A stretch of DNA of 64,000 nucleotides, from the NCBI GenBank assembly GCA_936432065.2, contig OW386294.2, forward strand, positions 49,256,945 through 49,320,944, in the 5' to 3' direction. Each line of letters opens with the position of its first letter. Position 1 is the stretch's first letter. Source of the DNA: Rutpela maculata. Lineage: Eukaryota; Arthropoda; Insecta; Coleoptera; Cerambycidae. The notes under the pieces are model-generated. The model saw only the letters and a list, made by a program, of their open reading frames with translations, had not been told where the DNA came from and did no database searches. Below are positions 11,603 to 23,300 of this stretch, in pieces. A program made the translations under genes and the position numbers.

Positions 11603-12935
11603 CTGTTTAGTTCGCAAGATGCCTCGAAGTAGTTAATAAGTCATATAACGGCTATATCCGTTTCTTTGGGCTTTTGCAGGTGTACTAAAAACATGAAATT
11701 TTGCAAGTAGATGTGTACTAAACTCTCAAGAAAATTAATAAAATTGGAAAGTCGAAATGGCCGGCCCACTATAGCGGCCTAAATTTGAGTCAACTTTTTT
11801 AGGAACTTCCTGTGTTGGATAATTTATAGATTGTCATATTATTTGATAGTCTGATTTTTATGATAAAAATTGGATGGAGGGTGTTATATTACTCATTATT
11901 TTTAGTTATAATGCATTTTACTATTTGATATAATATAATTATCATCACTTAACTCAAGTAACGAAGGCCCTTCTGTTATAAAGAACCCCAAATGAAGCTA
12001 TGAAGAAACTATATTGTTCTATTTTTTTGAGCTATTTTTATTTGAAAAAATACTAAAAAAAATTATATCGTGCATGTATTTATGAAAGAAAATTCTGTTT
12101 CATATGCTTTTACTTCCTATTTTTACAAGTTGAAAAAAAAAATTACATATGGACTTTTTTAGCTATCTAAAATTATTGTGTATTTAAAGAAATCAATAGA
12201 GTCTGTTACTTTGTGATATTCCATTATAACAGGTAACGAACACAAATTGTTCTTGTTAAATATCACAATATTTTTCCTGTTTATGACTAAGTTACAGTTT
12301 CGTAGTTTCTAGTCTACATTTTCAAGCACACAGACTGTTTAATTTGAATTGGATAATACGGTCCTGTCGGAAACATTTAAATTGTTTGGAATCCAACTCT
12401 GATTTTTAACCCGAAATGGCGACTTCAAGGTGAATGATTTTAGTCACGCCAACACAAAGGAACTCACGAGAGTTTCTTTGCTGTCTCTCTATCTATGCTG
12501 TGGTATGAGGTTCCTTAATATACAGCTTTTAGGCGAGACGCGGAGTGCGGAGATGAAACGTCAGACTATCCTTGTTCTTCGAACGTGCAGTAGCGGCGCA
12601 GTTATCTCACTCTAGAAGAACTGTCCGTACTGGGCCGAAATATGGTCTGAAGTGTACTATGATCTGCAGTGTTACATTCTCCAACTTATTCTGATTACCA
12701 CCATGCAGAACAGTAACTCAAAATGAGGAATAATTACACCTGACCTCAAAAGCGGGTAATTATGAGCCCGTTCCAGTTACGAGTTCTTTGCTTAATTAAC
12801 AGTACACAAATTCTTACAATATTTTGAATAAGGCCCTGCATCACAACCAGCTGCTCATTGGCTAATGGCATTTTTTGGTGGGGATCGTGAGTTATTAGGC
12901 CACCTCATACTCTACCAATCTTGGTGTACTACACA

Positions 12936-14273
12936 GAACACTGATCTCTATATGAACTGGATAAACAAAGCAATAGTTTAATTTCTGCAACAAATTGAAA
13001 CTGCACAACGTACCCTACGCACATGCGTATTACCGACAAACTGTTTACAGACAGGCATGGGTGTCACTGTTAGGAGTTACTTATAATCATTTATTTTACG
13101 AAAAATAAAATCAGTAAAATTAAGTGAAAATAAATCAAAAGAATTATTTTTAGGTTTGAACACAGAATTATCAGTTATCACTACGCCTATGCTATAAACT
13201 ACTGGCTGATTGGCACACCACCAAAGCCATCCAACAAAACTCAAACCATGCTATAAACTAATATTCTAGATTAAATTTGAAGTTTACGTGGGTTTTGAGC
13301 ATGTGCAATAGCTATTTCATGAGCTCCTTTGTGTCTTATTATTTCCACGCGCAGCCCGTTAGTATTGGCAGTCCAGTTTATACAGAGGTCAGTGACATAG
13401 AAAGGTTGGGTTGATCCTTTGAAAATAGAGGTAAGGAAGGAGTACAGTTCAAATAAGAAGAAGAAGAAATGCATGTAGAATTTTGATTATTGGTTAGTCA
13501 ATATGGCAGATAACCTTGGGATCGGGAACGTTTTTTATAGTATTGGAATTGCTGTTTCTTCATGCAGAACTTTTTATAAAGGATATAATTTTCCTGATAA
13601 CTCACTAACGAAAAAAGTTTCTCATGCGGTGCACACTTTCTGCCAGGCAGGCAAATATATTTACTGTTAGACATTACAAACGTAAAAACGAAATTTAAAA
13701 TTTGAAAAATCATACGCATGAAGTAAAATCTTCCAATAAGGTTCTGCCCATTTAGTTAGAGCCACTTCATTTAAGAAAACAGCTGTTTGTTGTTTTTTAT
13801 GCAAATGCGCGTTGCGTATGCTGCTAGGTAACTTTTATACGATTCTTATACAATAAATTACTTACTTTCGCGGTATTTTGTCAACTTTTTATAATAAGTA
13901 TGCTAGAATTGTGTTGTAAATGCAGTCTCTGAGACAGCATTGGCGCAATTTGCATAATTAACCTAAAAATTAGTTTTTTCCATTGTCCTAAATCTGATAT
14001 TTTTAATTTCTACTGTAGCACGTACGATCTACACCAGTCTGCTCAGTATTAGACATAAGTTCTGATGAAATATAAACACACAGCTGACACAGGAATTCAA
14101 TTGTTTCAAATATATTTTATTGCGTAGTTAGCAGCAGCATTTTTATGTTGACGTAAACAGTTTTATTTTGTAACTACTTTATTGCCGTTGCCATATTGCA
14201 GTAGATTGCAACACTATATAATAATTATGTAGCAGACTCTGGAACAACAATTTACCTTTAATAGCAAAACTGT
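12936..14273. other. Spacer without a recognised gene
   Basis: AT-rich sequence with only short scattered open frames. No domain, RNA gene or transposon end could be assigned. Confidence 0.5.
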
Positions 14274-14640
14274 CCCAAATAGTCCTTTAATATAATTGTT
14301 TTATAAGATAATGGGAAACAGCTATAAAATAATTTTAATACATATTTATAACGGTGCTGAAAATACTGCCGTTACTAAAAAAGCACTATAAAATTATTTA
14401 GTTTTATAAGCTGAAATGTTTTATAGCTTAGTCGCGGAAACGTTTCTAAAATAATTTCTTAACTGCTTTATAAGATATTTTATAATTTTGCTGTAAAAAC
14501 GTTTTAATGATAAATTTATAATACAGTTCAGTTGCAGACAACCAAATAGTGTTTTCTGCAACTCTAATATAATCAATTAGCATTTTAGAAGCGTTAATAA
14601 AATAATAATAAACAAAATGATCGTATAACATTTAAATTAC
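14274..14640. repeat. TTTTATAA-rich block resembling EnSpm-like subterminal sequence
   Basis: Begins near CCCAAATAG and holds about a dozen TTTTATAA or CTATAAAA words, like the ends of the element at 40169-43739, whose terminus is CCCAAGTAGC. It could be a degraded solo end or MITE. The assignment is weak. Confidence 0.3.
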
Positions 14641-14669
14641 AAAACAAATTGGTTGGGTATCTCATCTCC

Positions 14670-14800
14670 TCTAGATTACCCCAGATTGGCCCGTATTGCC
14701 TCAGATCATACGTGGACCACCTCGGATCGCCTCTGGATTACATTGCCCTGGATTGCCCTTAGATCGGACCGGATGGATCTTAGATCGCCTCGGTAAGGGA
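14670..14800 (+). repeat. Degenerate short repeat, GATTGCCC / GATCGCCTCGGAT type
   Basis: A run of imperfect units of 10-12 bases (AGATTACCCC, AGATTGGCC, GGATCGCCTC, AGATCGGACC). It is more GC-rich than its surroundings. No coding meaning is seen. Confidence 0.5.
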
Positions 14801-15862
14801 CGAAAAAACGCCCCGTGACTCACCCCTCGATCAATATAAAACAAATTAAAAATGTATACGTATTCTCTTTTGAAAATAACAAAAATATGCGGATGGCCCT
14901 TTTAACTCGGTCGAACCGGATCGCGACTTGACCGGATATTCGGTTCTGGTTGTCCTGCCAAATCTTGATCTGTTCAAACAAAAATATGTGGCCAGCCACA
15001 TGCACTTTCATAATCAGTGCTTTATTATGAACAGGATGTCATGATAAAATTGAATCCTAAAAAGTTTCATACTCATGCGCTGATTGATACATTCTCATTC
15101 TGGTCTGTATTAAATCTAAATGGCACTTTTTGCACTTCACCTTGAAGAAGATTTATTTTTATTAAAGTTTTTCAAGAATGTGAAAGATTTAAATTACTAA
15201 AATAAAAATAATGTACGTATGTTTTGTTGAAATATAATTGGCAATATGTCAAGTAGTTAATGAGATGTGATAGTTTTCTTTAATATAGTATATTAGTCTG
15301 GCTATTATTTTTATGTGTACTTGTATGTAAATGCCACCAAAGTTAAATACAAATTTAAGTAGGTATTCTAAAAAATGTAGGGTTAGGCAGTTTTTACGTG
15401 CTATTAACATAATTATAGGTAGGTCCTCTATTCCCAGTTGTTGGAACATTGTCTTTTATATCTGTAATTTATTAGGCAGCTACACAGTAATTTTATTTTA
15501 TTTTTGGCAAATCTAATTGTCAGGCGCCTACTATTATTAATTTTTAATAAAATCAAGTGTGTAAATGTTCAATAAGTAGGTATATTTGCTCAGTAAAATA
15601 TACAGGGCACCAAAATAATAAAAACAAAAACGTGTTTGTCATCTGTTTACGATTTTACATTAGAATATTTTAAATTGTTGGTACACAAAATAACGGCAAG
15701 GAGTTACCTGTAAAAAGTTATAACTGTATGTAAGGCCTAATAAATAGCTTTTATCAACAGTTTATTAATTAGTTATTAAAAAATATAGTACAATATGCAT
15801 ACTCCCAATAATGGAACCATAAAGAATTCAATTCCGATAATAATAAATTACACCACTATGTA
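14801..15862. other. AT-rich spacer, nothing recognised
   Basis: Only short chance open frames and A/T runs are visible. Confidence 0.5.
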
Positions 15863-16043
15863 CAAGGTGCGCCAAAAATAAATAAGCGATTTAATCCTCT
15901 AATAAAGCGCTGAAAATTTTGTAATCAGCTTTTTTTTAAGGTTTTAGAAAAGTTGTTGGCATATTACTTTGAGTGATGTTCATTCAATTACCTGTCGAAA
16001 CCTTTTCGTTTTTCGTAATCCCAGTTATTTTTGCCGCACGCTG
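15863..16043. mobile_element. Mariner-like MITE of about 181 bp
   Basis: Ends read CAAGGTGCGCCAAAAATAA and the complement of CAGCGTGCGGCAAAAATAA. TA occurs directly outside each end (15861-15862, 16044-16045). TA duplications and short inverted ends fit Tc1/mariner MITEs. Confidence 0.65.
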
Positions 16044-16576
16044 TATAAGCCAAACTCATAAACCATTATATTACCTCTTCCCTATATTAGTTATAATTTC
16101 AGATCAACAGAATGCATCATCCAATTTGGTTAAATTCAGAAATTCTGCCTTAGGGAAGTCAGCACCATCTTTATCAATTAATATGGTAATTTTTTTAATA
16201 TACCCTCTTATAACGTAGCTTAAAATAGCAAATACTTGCTTTGTATAGGAGCTTGTGTACATAGGTCCATATAGTGAACTCAACAAAAAAAATCTACCCA
16301 ACCAGCCATGGAAACGAGTAGTTTTTTTTTCACATTGGGATATTTTCAGATAGTATGGATATGGAATATATTCAGGAAAAATGTAACTGGAGGTCCCAAA
16401 CCTATGAAGAGGTAGGAAAGGTGCCTTTTTTTTTTATAAGGACCCCTCAGAAATCTTATGGAAATTGGCTCTCGGTCAAATTGTCTGAAATTGAGATATG
16501 TTTATGAGCCCTTGATCAAAAGTCCTTGTGGGTGCAAAACCGAAAAATAAACAATTTTTGCAATACTCGGGATGGA

Positions 16577-16608
16577 TGTCTAGTTGCCTTTTCTGAGGCA
16601 ACTAGACA
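16577..16608. repeat. Perfect 12 bp stem, 8 base loop hairpin
   Basis: TGTCTAGTTGCC, then eight bases, then GGCAACTAGACA. It lies at the edge of a mariner-like remnant. No run of T follows on either strand, so it is not a terminator. Confidence 0.7.
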
Positions 16609-16639
16609 TGCATGAAGAATAGACTATCTGTCTGTGTGA

Positions 16640-17400
16640 CGGATATCGATTTTCTTTACACCTTTTTTTATTAAACTACCTTTCTTTTGAGGTATCGCAA
16701 AGGGAGGTTGCTATTTGAAAAAAAACTTGGGGTGGCTGGATGGGAGTGTGTAAAACTATAAATTGCACCCTTGGGCAGGTCCATTTTTATTTTCAATTAC
16801 TCAGCTTTTGGTGCAATTTAAAATTTTTTGTTTTACACATCCCCATCCTCAGCCACATCAACTTTTTTTTTTCTCAAATAGCAACCTACCCTTTGTGATA
16901 CATCAAAAGAAAGGTATTTTAATAAGCTATTCAACGGCGTAAAGGAAATCGAAATTTGCTAATGTGATTTGCTTCCCAAACACATGCAATAATTTTTTTT
17001 TAATTAAAGGAAAAGATTAATAAACTTTATTATTGAAAGAAAATTAACAAATTATCTAATGAGATGTTCAAATTGAGCTCCATTAACAGATAGGCAATGT
17101 GCAATTTGCTGTTGAAAGTGTCTGAAACAATTATGGACTGCCTTTTGGGGTATTCGACCAATCTCCGCCCGCATTCTATCTTTGTTATTGTTATAGACAC
17201 AACCCTTTAAATGACACCATAAAAAAAGTTGAGAGGTATATGGTTAGGAGGTCTAGTTGGCTTTTCGATTGGTGGATTTCGATTTTCTTTACACCGTTAA
17301 ATAGCCTACCTTTCTTTTGAGGTATAACAAAGTAGTTTGCTTTTCGAAAAAAAAATAAATGTTGAGGTGGCCGGGGAATTATCTATAATTTACACTTTTC
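16640..17400 (-). mobile_element. Mariner-like element remnant with three copies of its inverted end
   Basis: A segment with TCGATTTTCTTTACACC and CTACCTTTCTTTTGAGGTAT appears at 16645-16760, inverted at 16820-16955, and again at 17275-17390. The transposase tail at 17052-17240 lies between the second and third copies. Arms of this kind around a transposase remnant indicate a decayed Tc1/mariner-group element, perhaps rearranged by a second insertion. Confidence 0.6.
17052..17240 (-). pseudogene. C-terminal remnant of a mariner-type transposase
   Basis: Read on the minus strand, about 60 codons show LFLWCHLKGCVYNNN, a middle with EIGRIPQKAVHNCF, and a tail with IAHCLSVNGAQFEHLIR before a stop at 17052-17054. 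The order FLWGYLK-x-VY, helix, then C-x-NG-x-xFEHL is the usual C-terminus of insect mariner-like transposases, just after the last catalytic acid. The rest of the gene is gone. Confidence 0.65.
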
Positions 17401-17864
17401 ACTGAGAGTTATATACACCGTGTCCCACTTTTAATGACCTACCTTCCATATCTCGGTTATTAGTTATCCGATTTCAGCCAAATTTGGATTAATATTAAAG
17501 ATCTTTTTTGAGTAAAACAAAACTTATTTCAGTCATTGGCGAGCTAATAAATGCACGCACGAAAAGTGGGGACAATTTTTCCAAAAATTGTATTAGACAT
17601 TCTTTTTACTGAAATACCTCTAACGAACGTAATATTATTGATTAACATGCTTTAGAACTCCTATATCTAAAATTTAACAGTATTTTGACTTATGGTTTTC
17701 GAATTATGGCCAACTTAAAATTACATTTTTTAAGAATTAAATATTCAATAACTTGGAAACAAATTGTTTTTAAAACAAAATCATTCTTCATTTTCTCTTT
17801 AAATTCAATTTTTCTACCACTCCATGTCATCGATACTTTCAAATTCGGTAATCCTTTATGACCG

Positions 17865-19242
17865 CAGTGACGTAGCTAGGGGGTCAGGATCCCCCCCCCG
17901 AAATTAATTGACATTTGAATAATTGGCAGGCATGATATTTAAAATTAACAAATTAATTTCATTTTTGGTTTATATTGAAAATTTTTCTGGCTGATTTCAA
18001 ATTTCTATTCCAGCCAGCCCCGTTGTAAATCGTGGTTTCTTGCAATTTTATTGCAGCCATATGGATAGGGCGGATGAGCCAACAGCGTGCGGATTTGAAG
18101 CCACACAATCTAGCGCAATCTAAATCTGATTTAGTCTTAAGTAACCTGCTGCATATAAGTATGACGGATGTGATGTGATTGTATAAACCTAATTCCTTTT
18201 CATAATGAAGCGTTCCAGAGATTCCTCAATTATATCTTTTTTCAAAATAATAAATAAAATAACAAGGTGAAGTAAAGAAAATTGTTTCTTCTACATGCTT
18301 GGTCGCCTAAGTGTGGAATCAAAATTAGCGCCCCTCTCAATAAAATAACAACGGATTTCAATATGTGACATTATTATAGATATATCTTTATACAGTTGTA
18401 CACGGCTCCTTGTTGCTAGTTTATTAATTAGAAACTAATCCTTTGCTATAGTTCTTCTTCTGCAGTTAAAATGAGCCTTCTCATATCAGATGCACTCTTC
18501 AAAATGTTTGCCGTCTACTGCATAGCTAGTTAGATCACAACTTTTACTATCTAGTATGACATTATTGACTTAATTCACGTACATGATGAACAGCAAAAGT
18601 CTCGGTATGCCACCTGGTGGTACACCCATATTAGTTGTTACTTCCCCAGATTTTCTCTCAATATTTTCTTTCTTAATTTTGACCACTTGTTTTCGATTGG
18701 TATGATTCGATTCGATTATTATTATAAACATAAAACATAAACACACCACAGATAGTAGACAACCCCCAAATCCAAAGCCAAGGCTGTCCGGAAGGGGGTT
18801 ACACATTCGGAAAAACGCAGACATACATCCACACCCACCGGTGTTGTCAATACCGGGGCTGGGGGTCGAACCCAGAGCGCGGTAGCGAATCGATCAGCGT
18901 ATTTGCCACTCAATACGCCTTAACCGATTGAGCTACCGTGCCGTGAATTATAGTTATAGTATTATAGTTATATTTGAAATAATTTCGGCTTTCAACAGAA
19001 CTTTAAAAACAGGTTTTTTTACTTAGAAAAAATGGAGATATTTTAATTATGTAAAAAGGGGCTTATAGATGGAGCAATTAGCATTTTTTCAGTGATAGAA
19101 TTTCAACGTCTTCAACTAACTAGTCGTCGCGACGCCTAGAAAATTTAAATCAACTGCAGGGACTTTAAAAGTGCGAAAATTTGAAAATACTTCCAATTTA
19201 ATTACTCTATTCGTATCTGAGTAATACCTTCAAAACGTCACT
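17865..19242. mobile_element. hAT element nested in the mariner-like element
   Basis: The left end is CAGTGACGTAGCTAGGGGG, a common hAT start. The right end is degraded but reads AACGTCACT. The flanks are TATGACCG (17857-17864) and AATGACCG (19243-19250), one mismatch in eight. Removing it makes the two mariner arms adjacent. A SINE sits inside it. Confidence 0.6.
18712..18946 (-). mobile_element. tRNA-derived SINE
   Basis: Read on the minus strand, the head is CACGGCACGGTAGCTCAATC with GGTTAAGGCG as box A. Box B is GGGTTCGACCC about 60 bases on. A unique body follows, and the 3' tail holds ATAATAATAAT. The head does not close into an acceptor stem, so it is a SINE and not a tRNA gene. It lies in the nested hAT element and is the youngest layer of this nest. 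Confidence 0.8.
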
Positions 19243-19739
19243 AATGACCGAATAATTTATAAGGCTGCTGGTTCAAAACTTTTGGTAATTTGTCAATGAC
19301 AATTCTTGACCTACGAAATTTTGAAAGTATCAGTGGCATGACAGGTTGATAGAAAAAGTGAATTTAATTAAAAAAGCAGAAATTACTTATTTCAAGAAAC
19401 AATTCGTTTCTAAGTTATTGATTAATGCAATTTTAAGCCGTAATTCAAAAACTATAACTCAGAATATTGATAAATGTTGTATATGGGGGGTTCTAGAGCA
19501 AGTTGATCAATAATATTGCATTAGTTTTTCAATAAAAAATGCCTAATATGACCTCAAAAAATCAAACCTTTTTTTTTTCTTAATAAAAATGCACGCCAAT
19601 AACTGAAATAAATTTTGTTTTAAAAAGGACATAATAAAGGGCCTTGATGCAGGATGACTAATAACTGAGATATGGAGGGAGGCCCTTAAAAGTGGGACAC
19701 ACTGTATATTTTGCAATTAATATTTTAGTTTTAACTGGG

Positions 19740-19960
19740 AATTTTCTGTGATTTACAGTTTGAACTGTAAATTACACATAATTCCTATGTTAAACTGTAG
19801 CTGCGGTATATATATTTATAATTTAAACTAGAATTATACATAATTCCCAATTCGAACTGTAAATTATGCATAATTCTCAGTTTAAACTATAAATCATACA
19901 TAATTCCCAGTTAAAAGTGTAAATTATACATAATTCCCTGTTTAAAGTGTAAATTGTAAA
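19740..19960 (+). repeat. Minisatellite of about 37-38 bp units
   Basis: Five to six imperfect copies built from AACTGTAAATTATACATAAT followed by TCCCAGTTT. An inverted partial copy (GAATTATCTATAATTTACAC) lies at about 17383-17402, on the other side of the mariner-like element, which may have inserted into this repeat. Confidence 0.7.
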
Positions 19961-20154
19961 ATAAAACGCACCATGGCCTTTCAACACCTTCGTGCAAATA
20001 CAATGAACAATTTTCCGTTTCTACTATTTCCATGGCTAGATAAATTATTATTCTTGTTCCATCTGTACAAAGATATTTTTGTTGAGGGTTTGAATGTTGC
20101 ACAAAAACCCAGTTACATCTGAGTAACTGAATAATTTAAAACATTATTTTTTAG

Positions 20155-20333
20155 AAGGATACCAGTTGTGTTAGTCGGAGGAATAGTCGACCTGCTGCAA
20201 TTCATAGGTTAAGTTTTATTGCTAATACTTCTCCTGTACTCCAAAGATCTCATTCTCCTATATGTGGCAGTCCAATTGATAGCCCAAGAACCCACACAAG
20301 TTTTATAAATTTCTCATTTGCACCCATCAAAAG
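20155..20333 (+). CDS. MAST exon 1 (first recognised)
   Basis: Acceptor TTTTTTAG at 20147-20154, donor GTAAAT at 20334. Encodes residues 1-59 and two bases of codon 60. Contains SCVSRRNSR and HSPICGSPIDSPRT, like the N-terminus of MAST1-4 shortly after their start codon, so only a short upstream exon is missing. Confidence 0.85.
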
Positions 20334-23300
20334 GTAAATACCCAAAGTATCACCAATTATTGATAACCAGCATGATTCATTGCACATCTGTAGTTGTTAA
20401 ACTGCTTGAAAGTATTTGGGTTCAAAATTGTAATTAACGATTTTCTGATAGTTTCTCATTCATGTCGACCATTAAAAATAAGAATGAAAAAGTTTTAGTA
20501 GATCTAATCATTTTTAAGGGTGATTTGAAAAGCATGCATGTCCAGTTAACACAACAGAAACGTTGCGATTGGTTTCTTCTATAATTTATTACATGCCAAT
20601 GAAGATCATAGTACTCATATTTAATATATCCTGCAAGAAATTTAAGGGAACGTACTTCAGGTTGCAAACCTTTTTGTTTCGTTGACTATACATGGGTGCA
20701 TCTTCTAGCATAAATAGTACAAGTAAAATAAAGCAAGTTCAGTATGATTTTTTTTTAGAATTGTTGCTGGTTATCGTGGGGACGGCAGAAGATGGTCGGT
20801 AGCCTCTTTACCTTCTTCTGGTTATGGAACTACTCCGGGTAGTTCAAATATGTCAGTAAGTATAATTATTTTATTGCAAGTTCTTCCATTCTATTTTGTT
20901 GTAATTTTGGTTTTCAGTCCAAATGCTCTAGTCAGGAAAGATTGCATCAGTTACCACATATTCCCACTTCTGATGATATCAGAATGTTAACTCACCATTT
21001 CTCTAGTAATGAAAGTAACGCTTCACTACCTGGGGTTAGTTATGAAGAAAACCACATTAGTCATCGTTCACCATTGCATCGACCAAGATCAAGGAGTCTT
21101 AGGTATGGGCAAATTTTTAAGTCCTAATTAGTATTACTTTTTTAAAATTTGTTTTTCTTTGTATAGTAGCCCCAGTAGGTCTCCAGTAATTGACAACGAA
21201 ATTTGTATGATGAATGTTTTATACAAGGAACGTTTTCCAAAGGCCACTCAACAGATGGAAGAAAGACTAACAAATTTTATAGAAGAAAATAAAACTTTTG
21301 ATTTTGGCGAAGACTGTGATTACTTACCAATTGTTCGTTTTGTTCATCATCAAGTCCTGGAAATGGCTAGAGATTGTCTACATAAGTCGCAGAGTAAGCT
21401 CATCACTAGCCGATATTTTTATGAGATGTCTGAAAATCTGGAACGACTACTAACAGAAGTAAGTATCTATCGAACATTCTGAACAAAATTGTTTTGATCA
21501 TTAAAAGTTGTAGTTGAGAATCAGGAGTGCCAAATTCGATCATGGTGTGTGAACTCGAAGATATAGTTTTGAAAAAATACGTACATTACCTGGAATTACT
21601 TTGCGGATATAAATATGGAGGGCGTCATCCTGGCCGCGATTGTAAAAAGGCGTAAGAATTTTTTTTCCGAAAATTTTTATACTACTAAAAATTGATTCAT
21701 TTTATGTTCCCACCGCATTTACAGACTTATATTTTAACATTTCTTAATGATTTTCAAAGTAATGGAAAGCTTATTCTTTCTAGATTCAGGTGCAGCCCGA
21801 TTTTTCTCGATATTGTTATTAGCAAATGTTACAGGAATTGTTTAAAGCGTATCAAATAGTGCAGTGTAAATTTCAACATTGAGGCATTTTTAAAACTATC
21901 GTAGATAGATATGAAATCTGCAGAAAACAATGGAGCAATTTTTATTGAAATAATTATCTGCATTGCTTTATTGTTGTAGGAAATATGATAATTTTTGTAT
22001 AATGCTCTGTTGTTTCCGCTACTGTTTTGGGTTTATAAGTGCACGATTCTCGCGCTGTGGCCAATCAGTGACTTGCACCACAACATACTATGATTGCAAA
22101 ACATTTACAGAACGCTCTTATTATGCTTATTACTTATACGTAAATATTATCATTTATCATGAAAGAAAAACAGAAAAATTTAAGGAGTAATTTACTTACT
22201 ATATCTTCGAGTGCACACCCTGACATTTTAGGAGCATCTTTCAAGAACCTAGATTCCTGACTATTATATTTTTCGGTCATCCAATATGTAGAAATTCATA
22301 TTAAGATATTTTCAGACTAGAGAGAAATCAGAAGATGCAGCAAATTTGGTAACAAGTTTTATAAAGAAGCTATTGTTAATAATATCTCGTCCCGCTAGAT
22401 TGTTGGAGTGTTTGGAATTCGATCCAGAAGAATTTTATCACTTTTTAGAAGCAGCAGAAGGTCAAGTAAAGGGAGTGCAAGGGATCAAAGCCGATATTCC
22501 TCAATATATTATTCAGAAATTGGGTTTAAATAGAGATCCTATAGCTGAATTACAGCAGGAATTGAGGGACTGTAATTGGTCAAATACTCCCTCGAGGACT
22601 TCTCTTTGTCTCACTTCAACATCCACAGTGAAAAAATCATTGTCAAATCCAAATGAACAAGATTTTGAAATCGTTAAACTCATATCTAATGGTGCTTATG
22701 GGGCTGTTTATTTAGTTAAACATAAACAAACTCGACAACGATTTGCAATGAAGAAAATCAATAAAAATAACCTCATGTTACGAAACCAGGTGGAACAGGT
22801 ATTTGCTGAAAGAGACATATTAAGTTTTGCTGATAATCCATTTGTTGTTAGCATGTATTGCAGTTTTGAAACCAAAAAGCACTTGTGCTTGGTCATGGAA
22901 TATGTTGAAGGTGGTGATTGTGCTAGTTTGTTAAAAAATATCGGCCCCCTTCCTGCAGATATGGCAAGATTTTATTTTGCCGAAACCGTTTTGGCTGTGG
23001 AATATTTGCACTCTTATGGAATTGTTCACAGGGATTTGAAACCTGACAAGTAATAATTTGAATAATTTTTTGACAAACTAATAATTATCAAAAGTTGCAA
23101 TGAGTGGCATATCACGTCTTTTTTTTCCCTTTTAATTTATTTTTCAACATCTATTCATGTCGATAGAATACAAAAATTCAAGTAATGAAGGTTCTAGCCG
23201 GATAAGTAAGGTAAAATGACGCCAGAAGCTTTTGGACCAAATTCGGTGTCAGTAGATTGATAATAGAAGAAGTTTTAGCCCCCTATTATCACTACCCTAG

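Larger units (their letters stand above)
7510..12935. mobile_element. DNA transposon with long inverted arms, carrying nested elements
   Basis: The outer left arm (about 7525-8440) and right arm (about 12400-12930) are inverted copies of each other. For example AAAAAATGGCATTAGCCAAT near 7560 has its complement near 12858, and the TAACTGCGCCGC block near 8188 pairs with 12590-12606. The left arm is split by a 336 bp hAT MITE. The middle holds THAP-like exons and an inserted hAT element. Long inverted arms plus a THAP domain suggest a P-like or related THAP transposon, but the exact ends and target duplication were not resolved. Confidence 0.7.
17414..19706. mobile_element. Mariner-like element with long inverted arms, hosting a hAT and a SINE
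   Basis: Ends are TACACCGTGTCCCACTTTTA and the complement of TACAGTGTGTCCCACTTTTA, with TA outside each. Inverted similarity extends about 440 bases inward on each side, for example CATGTCATCGATACTTTCAAA near 17825 against the complement near 19330. A hAT insertion separates the arms. No transposase was seen. TA flanks and GTGTCCCAC ends support the Tc1/mariner superfamily. Confidence 0.7.

Noticed and set aside
18858..18945. tRNA gene
   Set aside because: A and B boxes are present, but no acceptor or anticodon stem closes, and a SINE body and ATT tail follow.
21963..22190. Open frame in MAST intron 4
   Set aside because: Short, Cys/Tyr-rich, without splice fit to the neighbouring exons or family resemblance.
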